From positions 62,001 through 126,000 of the forward strand of contig CAKRQU010000001.1 in assembly GCA_934394585.1 (NCBI GenBank): a stretch of DNA of 64,000 bases, given 5' to 3'. How positions within the stretch are numbered: position 1 is the first letter of the stretch; each line of letters opens with the position of its first letter. Under the pieces are notes generated by a model, which did no database searches, was not told the origin of the DNA, and saw nothing but the letters and a program-made list of their open reading frames with translations. Shown here piece after piece: positions 36,306-45,459 of this stretch. The translations under genes and the position numbers were made by a program. This DNA comes from an uncultured Eubacteriales bacterium (GTDB taxonomy: Bacteria; Bacillota; Clostridia; Oscillospirales; CAG-272).

Positions 36306-37946
36306 TTATTTTATATCGAGAGAGCCTGTCGATATCAGCCTGCCGGATTTGCGGCTGAAAAGCATTATGCCGTCGCCGGTTATATCAAAACGTATTTTCT
36401 GACCGATGCTGTATGTTATTCCGCCGAAAATAACGCCCGTGAGAAGCAGATTGCCCACTCTTATTCTCACTGTGGTTTCCATGCCAGTCGGCATGGCGCT
36501 GTATATTTCACCTTCGATTTTGCCGTCGGACAGCACTTTTATTGCTTCGGGACGGACGCCTATGATGAAATCGCGATCTGTCGCGGGTTTTTCGTCTTCT
36601 ATCTCGGTTTCCTCAACTTTGGCTATGCGGCAAACGAATTTTACATCCTTGTTGCCTTTTTCCACATTTCTCTTGTCGAGCGCTCTTTCTTTGCGCAGCG
36701 CTTCTTTTGCCGCATCCAGCACTTCGTCATTGTGCTGCCAGTTTGCAAGGTCAAGTCCTGCTTTTACAAACGTGCCGTGTACCGCGTTTTCCAGCAGGGA
36801 AAGCTCTATGCCTTCGCCGTTTTGTCCGCCTTCGGCTTCTATGAAGTTTATCTGCGGATTGCCGACAAAGTCTGCGACAAAAGTATTCGCGGGCTTTCCG
36901 TAAACCGTGAGCGGCGCGTCATACTGCTGAAGAACACCGTTATCGATAAGGCATATTTTTGTCGCCAGCGTCATGGCTTCCATCTGGTCGTGCGTCACAT
37001 ATACAAATGTACTGCCCGTATCGAGATGCAGTCGCTGAAGCTCGCTTCGCATTTCCAGGCGGAGTTTTGCATCGAGGTTTGAAAGCGGTTCATCCATGAA
37101 AAGCACCGTGGGTTCGGGCGCGAGTGTTCTCGCTATGGCAACTCTCTGCTGCTGACCGCCCGAAAGCTCTGCGGGGTAGCGGTCCATGAACATACCTATT
37201 TTCACTATTCTTGCCACTCTGCGCACGGAAAGATCGATTTCCTCTTTCGTGAGTTTTCTCACACGGGTGACTGTTTTTCCGTCGCGCACAAATTCGAAAT
37301 CTTCATTTAAAATGCATCCCTGCTTTTGCGCGGCGGCATTTTCCGAGGCTATCACGGCTTCGAGAGAAGCCGATATTTCGCTTGCTTTCGATGCGAAATC
37401 TTTGGTGGTATCGAGATTATACGAAAGTATCTTTTTTGCCGTAAATGCCGAAATGATATAGGTATCTATCAGCTTTAGCAGAGCTTTATCGTTATCTGTT
37501 TTGCCGTCTTTGCCGCGGCAATCGCAAATGAGAGCCACGAGTTTTTCCGGCTGAGCGAGGACGGATATTATTTTTGCCGCTTCTCTTGCTTCAAATGAAA
37601 CCGTCGGCATTTCTTCTTTTATATTCGAAAGACCGAAAGCTATATTCTGATAAACCGTCATATTCGGCCAAAGCGCGTAATTCTGGAAAAGAAAACCGAC
37701 TTTTCTTTTGTTTGCGGGGATATTTATTCCCGTTTCGCTGTCGAATACCACTTTTCCGCCGATGCTGATTTTTCCGCTCGTGGGAGTTTCGAGCCCCGCT
37801 ATCATGCGGAGCGTAGTGGTTTTGCCGCAGCCCGAGGGACCGAGCAATGTAACGAAAGCATTATCTTCTATTTTCAGATCGAGATGTTCCACGGCATAAA
37901 AATTGCCCCATCTTTTTGTAACATCTGTAAGAATGATTTCCGGCAT
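36306..37946 (-). CDS. ABC importer ATPase with a long helical-domain insertion
   Basis: 546 residues from ATG 37946 (GGAGG five bases upstream). Relatives of this Fe3+/polyamine/spermidine-type subfamily have about 350-370. Walker A is GPSGCGKTTT (36-45), Q-loop FLFQNYALWPNMTV (85-98), then an insertion of about 127 residues (112-238) before the signature LSGGQQQRVAIART (261-274) and Walker B VLFMDEPLSNLD (281-292). The insert is helical and Lys/Glu/Ala-rich with no motif I know. A second, smaller insertion lies in the C-terminal TOBE region before DRDFIIGVRPEAIKV. All catalytic motifs are intact. It starts as the permease gene ends. Confidence 0.88.
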   Translation of the reverse strand: MPEIILTDVTKRWGNFYAVEHLDLKIEDNAFVTLLGPSGCGKTTTLRMIAGLETPTSGKISIGGKVVFDSETGINIPANKRKVGFLFQNYALWPNMTVYQNIAFGLSNIKEEMPTVSFEAREAAKIISVLAQPEKLVALICDCRGKDGKTDNDKALLKLIDTYIISAFTAKKILSYNLDTTKDFASKASEISASLEAVIASENAAAQKQGCILNEDFEFVRDGKTVTRVRKLTKEEIDLSVRRVARIVKIGMFMDRYPAELSGGQQQRVAIARTLAPEPTVLFMDEPLSNLDAKLRLEMRSELQRLHLDTGSTFVYVTHDQMEAMTLATKICLIDNGVLQQYDAPLTVYGKPANTFVADFVGNPQINFIEAEGGQNGEGIELSLLENAVHGTFVKAGLDLANWQHNDEVLDAAKEALRKERALDKRNVEKGNKDVKFVCRIAKVEETEIEDEKPATDRDFIIGVRPEAIKVLSDGKIEGEIYSAMPTGMETTVRIRVGNLLLTGVIFGGITYSIGQKIRFDITGDGIMLFSRKSGRLISTGSLDIK

Positions 37947-37947
37947 A

Positions 37948-39780
37948 TTAACCTCCAATACCTTTGTCAAGACTTGCGCCTGTAAATTTGTTTATGAGTG
38001 CGTTGCATACGAGCACGGTCACTATCAATATAAGGTTCATACCGCTCGAAAAGGCGGCAAGTCCCATTTCATCGAAATAGTCCATTGTGGTGGAAAGTAT
38101 CGTTCCGATACCGCTGAGCATCATGAAAAGGGAAAGCTCTCTGATACATGTGGTAAACGGAAGCAGATAGCCCGATATGATGGATGTTTTCTGTATCGGA
38201 ATTATTATGCGGAACATTCGTTTTATCCACGGTATATTCTGAATAATTGCCGATTCTTCTATTTCTCCGCTGAGCTGAAGCATCGAATTCAGCGATGAGC
38301 GGCTGGCAAAAGGTATATATTTTACCGTGCCGACTATGATGAGAAGAGTATACGTATTGTAAAGACTGAAATATTCGTTGCACAGCAGTTTGAAAAACGC
38401 TATGCCGACTGCGATAGAGGGAAGCAGATAGGGAATGAACGCCACATTGTTTACATAGTTTGCAAATTTGTTGCGGCGCTTTTTCGATACCGAGTAGCCG
38501 ATGAGCGTGCCGAGCGTGCCCGCGATGAGCGCGCATATCACGGATACTATCAGAGTTCCCTTATACGACGACCATATCGTGGAATTATAGAGCATTCCGA
38601 GCTGACCGTACATGCCGTATTCGCCCTTCGGATCGTTTACGGTCCACCATTTTGTCGTGAGATTGTCGGGATTCCATGTCTTGAGGAAGCTGTAATCTCC
38701 GGGATTCGGCAGGAATGTTTCGAAAGCAAACGAAATTATCGGATATATGCTCGTAAAGAATGTAAATATGATGAGAATTATCGCTATTATATATTTTCCG
38801 GCTTTGCCGAGATTGATTTTCGATATCTGTCCCGATTTACCTGTGACTGTCGTATAATTTTTACGGCTTTTCAGGCTTTGCTGATTGAGCATGAGTATTA
38901 TCACTCCCATCAGCATCATTATCTCCGCGAGTATGCTTGCTTCGCCAGTATATGTACCTTTCATACTGATGTATTTCGTGGAAAGGGTGGAAAGACCGAG
39001 ATAATGCGGCACGGGATAACTGCCCATAGAACTGCCGAATACGAGGAGCACCGTGGAAAGTATGGCGGGTGTTATCATCGGCAGTGTGATGCGAAACATG
39101 ATTTTGCTTTTCGGCGTATCGAGTATTGTCGCCGCTTCCTCAAGATTTGCATCCATATTGCGGAAAATGCCGCCTATGAGGATATATGCAAAAGCCGAGT
39201 AGTGAAGCCCCAGTACGATAACGCTGGGGAATATTCCCTGACACCACCAGAGCGGCATGCGGATATTGAAAAGCGAAGCCAGCAGTCCGTCGCTGGTATG
39301 TGTTATCGCATTGCTGTTGAAAAGATTTCTCCATACCATTGCTAGAGTCCACTGCGGCATGATATAGGGGAAAATGAAAATGGAGCTGAGATATTTTTTA
39401 TATTTCAGATTTGTCCTCGTCACGAGAAAGGCGAAAAGCCCGCCGAATATTATCGCAGCCACGCATGAGAAAAATGCGACTACCATCGTATTCAGAAGCG
39501 GAATCCAGAGGTTTGTTTTGGAAAGCTCGCCCGTGAAAAGGTCGATATAGTTTACAAAAGAATAGCCCGAGGGCTTTCCCGCCCACCATGTTTCTATGGT
39601 GCCGCGGTGTATTTTCAGAGTATCTTCCACTATTGCCAGGATAGGCGTGACTGTGGTTATCGTACACAAAATGCCCATCACGACAAGGATTACATTATGC
39701 GGCTGCATAAAGAAAGTTTTTATTTTATTCAATCGGATTCGCCGCGCGTCCGATTTTGCGGATACAATATCCTTTGTCAT
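37948..39780 (-). CDS. ABC importer permease, two fused membrane domains
   Basis: 610 residues: two BPD_transp_1 domains in one chain, as in the FbpB/ThiP-type iron and thiamine importers. The two ATPase-coupling EAA loops are visible: LEEAATILDTPKSKIMFRIT near residue 240 and IEESAIIQNIPWIKRMFRII near 535. GGAGG lies right before the ATG, itself just after a strong intercistronic hairpin. The substrate cannot be told from sequence. Confidence 0.88.
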   Translation of the reverse strand: MTKDIVSAKSDARRIRLNKIKTFFMQPHNVILVVMGILCTITTVTPILAIVEDTLKIHRGTIETWWAGKPSGYSFVNYIDLFTGELSKTNLWIPLLNTMVVAFFSCVAAIIFGGLFAFLVTRTNLKYKKYLSSIFIFPYIMPQWTLAMVWRNLFNSNAITHTSDGLLASLFNIRMPLWWCQGIFPSVIVLGLHYSAFAYILIGGIFRNMDANLEEAATILDTPKSKIMFRITLPMITPAILSTVLLVFGSSMGSYPVPHYLGLSTLSTKYISMKGTYTGEASILAEIMMLMGVIILMLNQQSLKSRKNYTTVTGKSGQISKINLGKAGKYIIAIILIIFTFFTSIYPIISFAFETFLPNPGDYSFLKTWNPDNLTTKWWTVNDPKGEYGMYGQLGMLYNSTIWSSYKGTLIVSVICALIAGTLGTLIGYSVSKKRRNKFANYVNNVAFIPYLLPSIAVGIAFFKLLCNEYFSLYNTYTLLIIVGTVKYIPFASRSSLNSMLQLSGEIEESAIIQNIPWIKRMFRIIIPIQKTSIISGYLLPFTTCIRELSLFMMLSGIGTILSTTMDYFDEMGLAAFSSGMNLILIVTVLVCNALINKFTGASLDKGIGG

Positions 39781-39790
39781 AAAACCTCCG

Positions 39791-39824
39791 GCACGGAGCC
39801 AAGAAAGAAGTCTTAGCTCCGTGC
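39791..39824 (-). promoter_or_regulatory. Intercistronic hairpin between binding protein and permease genes
   Basis: GCACGGAGC (39791-39799) pairs with GCTCCGTGC (39816-39824), with extra AAGA/TCTT pairs inside. There is no U-tract, and the permease ribosome site follows at once. This layout usually raises the level of the upstream binding-protein message. Confidence 0.65.
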
Positions 39825-39865
39825 TGATAATCAGATTTGATATTTACTTTTGTACAGGTTTATAA

Positions 39866-41191
39866 TTATTTGCCGAATTTCTTGAGAGAATCTATCCAGG
39901 GACCTACTGTGTAAGCAACTTTTGCGCAGTATTCGGGATCCTCTATTGCGAGTCTGGATTCCCACCAGTCAAAACCGCGGTCCTTGAGTGCGTCGTAAAC
40001 CACGCCGTCTTTTTCGCCGGTAACATGATCGGGATGAGCCGCGTCATTTTCTTTTGCGACAACAGGATTGGAGGAATAACCGCCGATATCCTTGCCCCAT
40101 GCTTCAAATCCCTTCTGTGTGCATGTCATATACGCGATGAAAGCGCATGCTGTCCACGGAAGCGGGCTGTTGTCCGTAACAAACAGGTAATGGCAATAAC
40201 CGTAGCCGCCAAGACCCTTGTAGCCGTCTTCATAAGCGGCAACTTTTACGTTGTTTTTGGAAACGGAATCGGATTCCGTAACGGAACGGAGCTTGGAATA
40301 AACAAGAAGACCGAACTGATCTTTTGCGGATTTGTCAACGAGCATATTGCAGATAGGACCGTCGTCTGTCTGTGCGCTGTAGCTTTCTACCCAGAGTTTG
40401 ATCCATGCGAGAGCATATTTGCCGTTGTCGCCGAGCTTCAGTTCTTTTGCCTTTGCTTCCACAGCGTTTACAGCCGTGTCAACATAAGCTTTTTCGGAAG
40501 CGCCGAGTGCGTCGTAAGCTTCTTTAAGATTCTTTGCATATTCTTCTTTTGTGAGCATATAGAGGAAGTTTCTGCCGACTATTTCAGAGTCGATATCCAT
40601 GAAAAGACCATGTTCGCCTTCAGCTACGAAATCCCATACATTGTCGTATGTCTTGTCGCCTGTGCTGTTGTACATGAATACTTTATTGAGCGTCTGAAGT
40701 GCGAGATAGCCGCTATAGTCTTTAGCTGTGGTATTGTTTGCTTCAGCCCATTCTTTCGGAATAAATCTGTCGAGAATGCCTGTCTGAACCATTTTGCTTT
40801 CGATCTGATTGCCGTCCTGAATGAGTGTCATGGCAAATTCGCCCTGAGATTTTTTCGAGTCGGTATCGAGCATTTCGAATATGGTGTTGTTTTTCGGCTG
40901 CTGCCAAGCGTATTCGAGCTTATATTCGCCCTTGCCGTTTTTCGTAGCAACTTCGTTTACATATTCGATGAAGAAGGGAAGCGCTGTTTTGCCGCGGCTG
41001 GAATTACCTACGGCGGAGAATGTTTTACCGTTGGATTCCTCGTAAGCTTTCATTGCAAGCTCTTCGAGAGTCATTGTCTGAGCCTGTTCGATTATTTTCT
41101 GAACTTCGCTCTTCTTTTCTCCGCAAGCGGTGAGCATAAAGCAGGAGAGAACAATGATAAGGGAAAGTGCCAATGCCACTAATTTTTTCAT
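39866..41191 (-). CDS. ABC importer substrate-binding lipoprotein
   Basis: 441 residues from ATG 41191 (GGAGG four bases upstream). Lipobox LTAC in LIIVLSCFMLTACGEKK. The mature part resembles extracellular binding proteins of the iron/thiamine class but is larger, with a long helical segment in the middle (EEYAKNLKEAYDALGASEKA onward) and a C-terminal AKVAYTVGPWIDSLKKFGK. First gene of the leftward operon binding protein-permease-ATPase. Confidence 0.8.
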   Translation of the reverse strand: MKKLVALALSLIIVLSCFMLTACGEKKSEVQKIIEQAQTMTLEELAMKAYEESNGKTFSAVGNSSRGKTALPFFIEYVNEVATKNGKGEYKLEYAWQQPKNNTIFEMLDTDSKKSQGEFAMTLIQDGNQIESKMVQTGILDRFIPKEWAEANNTTAKDYSGYLALQTLNKVFMYNSTGDKTYDNVWDFVAEGEHGLFMDIDSEIVGRNFLYMLTKEEYAKNLKEAYDALGASEKAYVDTAVNAVEAKAKELKLGDNGKYALAWIKLWVESYSAQTDDGPICNMLVDKSAKDQFGLLVYSKLRSVTESDSVSKNNVKVAAYEDGYKGLGGYGYCHYLFVTDNSPLPWTACAFIAYMTCTQKGFEAWGKDIGGYSSNPVVAKENDAAHPDHVTGEKDGVVYDALKDRGFDWWESRLAIEDPEYCAKVAYTVGPWIDSLKKFGK

Positions 41192-41229
41192 ATAGCCTCC
41201 AAAAACTTTAATAATATTATTTATATTAG

Positions 41230-41294
41230 CACCCATCGGGTGGTAATATCGCTCTGTGTACTATAATAATATCACCCTGTTCACAATTTGTCAA
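41230..41294 (-). promoter_or_regulatory. Promoter and leader hairpin of the second ABC importer operon
   Basis: TTGACA, 17 bases, TATTAT on the minus strand (41266-41294). A short stem CACCC-ATC-GGGTG (41230-41242) lies in the leader; it could be an operator or RNA hairpin. Confidence 0.75.
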
Positions 41295-41476
41295 TGTTTT
41301 TTTAAACATTTTGACGGCTTTTTTTGATATTTTTCTGCTTTTACCGTTAAAATGCACAAAAATATGGCTGTACCTTTATTTTTCGACCTGACGGAAAAGG
41401 AAATCTTCCTTATAAAAAAAGAATATAAAAAAGCGCCCGACATTCTCTCTGCATTCTTAGCGGAGAAATAGGCGGC

Positions 41477-41512
41477 GGAAGTACCGAGGCATTGATTTGC
41501 CTCGGTATTTCC
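41477..41512. terminator. Strong hairpin at the downstream end of the recombinase gene
   Basis: TACCGAGGCA (41482-41491) and TGCCTCGGTA (41498-41507) are perfect complements, extended by GGAA/TTCC. It follows the recombinase stop on the minus strand but lacks a clear U-tract on either side. Confidence 0.55.
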
Positions 41513-41524
41513 GTTTCTGAGGGA

Positions 41525-43168
41525 TTATGATGCGATGGCATCGGATGTTCTCACGGTATGTTGTTCTCTGAATCCTACGGTGAATACGATGTCGATATCG
41601 TTACCCTCGGTGCGTGACCACTTTTCATTCTTCTCGTAGACGTATATCTTGGATATGAATGCGTGTACGATCTCGGGAGTCAGCTCCTGAATATCAATAA
41701 ATCTGTTTGCATTGGCAATGAAATCGTCTATCGAATTTCTTTCCTCACCATAGCTCGCTTCGGCTTCTTCAAGCTCAGCGAGCTTTTTTGATAGCATTGT
41801 TTGTTCAGATTCGTAGTTCTGTGCCATCTTATCATATCGCTCGTCCGTGATACGTCCGCTGACGTTGTCCTCATAGAGCTTTTGAATGATGCGGTCAAGC
41901 TCGTCTATGCGTTTTCTTGTTTTGACGATTTCAGCCTTTACCGCCTTGAGCTTTTTCTCGTCCTCATCACGTTTTTTGGCACGAGCTTTCTCGTAAAATA
42001 TGTCGGGAGTCTCTCTCGCAAGCTCTGTTACCCAGCGTATCTGCTGAAGGACGATCTGCTCCAATGCCATAGCATTGATCTGATGAGCCGAGCATCTGTC
42101 CTTGCCCTTTCGCTGATAAAATCCGCAACTGTAATAGTTTTCTTCTGGGCGCATTGTTTTTGCTCGGTGCAGATACATGCGATTACCGCAACTCGCACAG
42201 GCGATTACATTGTGGAAGATATCTACCTTACCCGACTTATCGGGACAATTGCGACCATCAAGGATAAGCTGTACCGTTTCAAAATCCGCTTTGCTGACGA
42301 GAGCTTCGTGCGTGTTCTCGAATACCAACCATTCTTCCTTGGGCAAGCGTATCTGCTTTTTAACCTTGAATGACTTGATCTTCGTCTTACAGTTTACGGT
42401 GTTGCCGATATAATCCTGATTGCGGAGGATGGAACGTATCGTGGTGCTTGACCACCTGTAAGGATCGGTGATGTCAACACCGCTGTGAATGTATCCGTAC
42501 TTCTGATACAGATATTGCCCGGGCGTGATGATCTGATCGTGCTGTAAGCACTTGGCTATCTTTTTGAGATTTGGATCCTTGAGAAATTCTTTGAAGATTC
42601 GTATAACGATATCCTTGGTATCGGGATCGGGTATGATGTGTCCGCTGTCAACGGGATCTTTAATATATCCGTAAGGAGCATTTGTCGCAAGGCGTTCACC
42701 TCTCTTGGCTTTGCTCTGAAAGGTGGCTCTGACCTTGTAACTTGTGGTCTGGGCGTGCCATTCGTTGAAGATGTTAATGATGCCAAGTTGTTGCTCATTC
42801 TCGCTGTGAAGGCTATCGTAGTTATCGTTGACAGCGATAAAGCGAACATCATATTCGGGAAAAGTCAGCTCGATATATCGTCCGGTCTCAATATAATTTC
42901 TGCCGAGACGGGACAAGTCTTTTACGATAATGATACCGATCTTGCCATCTTCCATGTCTGCCATCATACTTTCAAAGCCGGGACGATTGAAATTCGTACC
43001 GCTGAAGCCGTCGTCAATATAGAATTTTGTGTTACGGAAGCCCTTGCTCTTGGCATAATCCGTGAGGATCTTTCTCTGATTCTGAATGCTATTTGACTCA
43101 CCTTGAACCGAATCCTCGTGGCTGAGTCTGCAATACAGTGCTGTTATTTTTTCGTTTGTTTCGTGCAT
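41525..43168 (-). CDS. Large serine recombinase (TnpX/integrase type)
   Basis: 547 residues from ATG 43168, where AGAAAGGAG lies seven bases upstream; the open frame from 43228 lacks a site. The N-terminal resolvase domain has the catalytic Ser in ALYCRLSHEDSVQGES and the motifs IIVKDLSRLGRNYIETGRYI. The Recombinase domain follows (LATNAPYGYIKDP...), then a zinc ribbon NVIACASCGNRMYLHRA...YYSCGFYQRKGKDRCSAHQ and a coiled coil (AKKRDEDEKKLKAVKAEI). It appears complete. It lies directly downstream of, and in line with, the broken cas9, and is probably the remnant driver of the element that interrupted that locus. Confidence 0.93.
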   Translation of the reverse strand: MHETNEKITALYCRLSHEDSVQGESNSIQNQRKILTDYAKSKGFRNTKFYIDDGFSGTNFNRPGFESMMADMEDGKIGIIIVKDLSRLGRNYIETGRYIELTFPEYDVRFIAVNDNYDSLHSENEQQLGIINIFNEWHAQTTSYKVRATFQSKAKRGERLATNAPYGYIKDPVDSGHIIPDPDTKDIVIRIFKEFLKDPNLKKIAKCLQHDQIITPGQYLYQKYGYIHSGVDITDPYRWSSTTIRSILRNQDYIGNTVNCKTKIKSFKVKKQIRLPKEEWLVFENTHEALVSKADFETVQLILDGRNCPDKSGKVDIFHNVIACASCGNRMYLHRAKTMRPEENYYSCGFYQRKGKDRCSAHQINAMALEQIVLQQIRWVTELARETPDIFYEKARAKKRDEDEKKLKAVKAEIVKTRKRIDELDRIIQKLYEDNVSGRITDERYDKMAQNYESEQTMLSKKLAELEEAEASYGEERNSIDDFIANANRFIDIQELTPEIVHAFISKIYVYEKNEKWSRTEGNDIDIVFTVGFREQHTVRTSDAIAS

Positions 43169-43183
43169 GGTTGTTCTCCTTTC

Positions 43184-43285
43184 TACTCTTAAACCATTTG
43201 TTTTACAAAACAACCGAATAAGCTGCAAGCATATATTATCACAAAGGATTCCATATATCCAGCGTTTTTTGGAATGTTAAGAGTA
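43184..43285. mobile_element. Possible recombinase element end with inverted repeats
   Basis: TACTCTTAA (43184-43192) and TTAAGAGTA (43277-43285) are perfect inverted copies flanking the space between the recombinase start and the cas9 break. A palindrome GTTTTACAAAAC lies between them. This could be part of an attachment site or an operator; the other element end was not found. Confidence 0.4.
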
Positions 43286-43295
43286 AAGTAACATC

Positions 43296-44666
43296 TCATA
43301 AAAGAAAGCCAAAACGCTTTTCGGCGTTCGAAAGTATCGCATCAAGCTCCGCATAGTATAGCTGATAAGGAATCAGACGGTTATCGGGGCTTACTTGTTT
43401 CGGCATATATATGCCGGCGTCAATCCGGTTGATCACTTCGTCCGCGGCGCGCAGATCATCTGCGTCTTTTTCGCCGATTCTTCCTTTTATTTTTGCGATC
43501 ATCTTCTTTACAGCCTTATAAAAATTTTCGCGTGTGATCTTTTTGCCTTTTTTCTGTTCGGAAGATTTGAAATGAGCAGAGTAAGCGGAATATGCTCCCG
43601 TTGCGCTGACAAAAAATTCCTTGTATTCATCATTTGAACAGTATTTTTTGACAAGTTGCTTAAGCTCCTTCAGGTCGGACTTGTGCGTGTCATACTGCTT
43701 GATCTTTGTTTCCGAAATATATGTGTGTCCGTCCAACATTTTAGAAAGTGCAGCGCAGTCGTATATCTGCGACATAAGCCGAATGACTTCTCCATCATCG
43801 CCAAGTTCGGCGAGCACAGCTTCAAGCTTTTCCGCGTCGTCAAGACAGATTGACCCCTCTGCGCCCTTGTATTCTTCCCATTTCAGCGTCTTTTTTATTT
43901 CGATACTGCCGCCTGCAAGGAGCTTTATTATCGCCTCCTGATAAAGCGGACAGTTTTCGTCATCGACAGGCTTTTTGCCGTCGCAAATCAGTTTTTTCAG
44001 TTCCGTTTCCTTTGCTCTTACGCCGCAGCTGCGCGACATAACAGTCATAAGTTTGTCAGCATCGCATCCCCATGGTGCGGAATAACCGTTCTCATAAAAC
44101 CAGCCGATAAATGCGGAATACAGCGGCTTTATATCATAAAGCTCGCTGATCTTATCGCAGCTTATATTGCTTAAAAAGTGTCCCCTGTGCGCAACAAGCC
44201 ACGTCACCGCGAGATAAAGGTGGCGGACGTCCGTGTTGCCTTTCTCTTTTTTTATGAGTTCCATTATCAGATGGTGCACCGTCGGAAAGCACTTGCTGTA
44301 CTCTTTGTCAAGCCATTCACAGCCGGCAAGCGTCTCGGGGCTCTTGTCGCATTGCCAAAGGTAGCTTTCGTTCATCTGCACAAAAAAGTTTGGGTCGACC
44401 TTTGCCATTTCCGTACAGAAAAGCTCCTGAATAAGATCAACTCTCATCTGTCTGCGATCATATCTTCTTCTCGACGTTCTATGAGAACGTCTTTCGGCGC
44501 ATTGATCTGCTTTATCAAAAAGGGTTGTACCTGTCATCGGCTCGCCCTTGAATCTGCAAAGAGAATAATTCCTGTCCGTGACCGCATATCCGACGGAATC
44601 CGTCCCGATATCCACACCGATATAGTAACCGTTTTTTGATTTTTTCGAAATTTCTTCATCGAGCAT
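43296..44666 (-). pseudogene. cas9: cas9, truncated after the REC lobe
   Basis: 456 residues of a type II-A-like Cas9, normally over 1,000. RuvC-I is YYIGVDIGTDSVGYAV with catalytic Asp19; the arginine-rich bridge helix is RRSHRTSRRRYDRRQMR; the REC lobe follows with WLVAHRGHFLSNI and ends in MPKQVSPDNRLIPYQLYYAE, which matches the SpCas9 region near residues 440-470. The frame stops at RFGFLL, so RuvC-II, HNH, RuvC-III and the PAM-interacting domain are all missing. No cas1, cas2, csn2 or repeat array is in the window. DNA cleavage is impossible; RNA or target binding is unlikely. Confidence 0.92.
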
Positions 44667-44667
44667 C

Positions 44668-44699
44668 TTGACAATCCGTCCTTTTTTTATTATTATAAT
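44668..44699 (+). promoter_or_regulatory. Probable tracrRNA promoter
   Basis: TTGACA (44668-44673) with TATTAT (44691-44696, 17-base spacer) or the overlapping TATAAT (44694-44699). It starts one base upstream of the cas9 ATG, on the opposite strand. Confidence 0.65.
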
Positions 44700-44702
44700 A
44701 GT

Positions 44703-44824
44703 GTAAGGTTTTATTACCCTATAAACTTACACTACGAGTTCAAATAAGATTTTATCGAAATCGTCGGCTCCGCCGACTGCACAGGAGTGCACAAAAGACT
44801 GTCGCATTTGCGACAGTCTTTTTG
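44703..44824 (+). ncRNA. tracrRNA of the broken type II CRISPR locus
   Basis: The anti-repeat (44707-44747) ends CTACGAGTTCAAATAAG, the same form as the AGCAAGTTAAAATAAGG of SpCas9-type tracrRNAs. It is followed by a TTTTATCGAAATC linker and hairpins GTCGG/CCGAC (44763-44777) and TGCAC/GTGCA (44778-44791). A terminator AAAAGACTGTCG/CGACAGTCTTTT closes it (44793-44822). It predicts a CRISPR repeat that starts GTTTGA, contains GTAGTGTAAGTTTATAG and ends near GGTAATAAAAC. It is divergent from cas9 and looks intact. Confidence 0.85.
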
Positions 44825-44829
44825 ATTTT

Positions 44830-45317
44830 TGCGGCGGAAGCGCGGAATTTCGGAGAAAATATACCTTAATTATACATCTTATGACACCATTATATCTATT
44901 CTTATATATTGTCAAGCGAGGCATGAGCACTTGCAAGAAAAAGTTTTTATGCGTTTTTTGTATAAAATGACCATAATCTTAAAACAGAAGAGGGGATTTT
45001 TCTTTAATCTCAGTTTCTGCTTTTGAAAATTTATAGCGAAATACAAAAGAACGCTCTCGGAAGGTATCAATATCGTGTTCCCGTCGTAGGGTTTTTAAAA
45101 AATTACTTACCTTTCTTCTTCACACACGATCCAATGAAAGTAACAATATATTTCTGAGGATTTTATGACAGCAGTCTCAGCTATGCTGATATGAGGCGCG
45201 GAAAATTTACAATCTGCCGTCACCCGCCGCAAAAGCCCAAATGACTTTTGCGGGACTCCGCGTGGAAGGTCGAAACCGGGGAAAAACATCTTTTTATTTT
45301 TACATTTTCGAGAGCAT
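44830..45317. other. Stretch without a supported gene
   Basis: About 490 bases between the tracrRNA and the tRNA-operon terminator. On the minus strand TTGACA and TATAAT (44889-44915) with a short 15-base spacer could drive cas9, reading through the tracrRNA in antisense. I see no CRISPR repeats, no credible open frame with a ribosome site and no strong structure in the rest. Confidence 0.5.
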
Positions 45318-45356
45318 GAAAAAAGCCCGAATCCCTTATGGGATCGGGCTTTTTGC
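45318..45356 (-). terminator. Terminator of the leftward tRNA operon
   Basis: AGCCCGA-CCC pairs with GGG-TCGGGCT, then TTTTTTC on the minus strand. Confidence 0.9.
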
Positions 45357-45384
45357 CTCAAATATCTTTTAAGAGGCTTATACA

Positions 45385-45459
45385 TGGAGGCACCACCCGG
45401 AATCGGACCGGGGAATGAAGGTTTTGCAGACCTCTGCCTTACCGCTTGGCTATGGTGCC
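45385..45459 (-). tRNA. tRNA-Cys (GCA)
   Basis: Acceptor GGCACCA/TGGTGCC, anticodon loop CTGCAAA, T-loop GTCCGATTC, CCA encoded. Last tRNA of the leftward operon. Confidence 0.95.

Noticed and set aside
41364..41471. 36-codon frame on the plus strand (MAVPLFFDLTEKEIFLIKKE...) before a strong hairpin
   Set aside because: No ribosome site and no recognised family. It could be the tail of a lost gene at the end of the recombinase element, but this cannot be shown.
44830..45317. Search for a CRISPR array near the tracrRNA and cas9 remnant
   Set aside because: No repeated unit resembling the predicted GTTTGA...GTAGTGTAAG repeat occurs here or elsewhere in the window.
45107..45385. 92-codon frame on the minus strand over the tRNA-operon terminator
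   Set aside because: It runs through the terminator hairpin and tRNA 3' flank, has no ribosome site and has no family resemblance.
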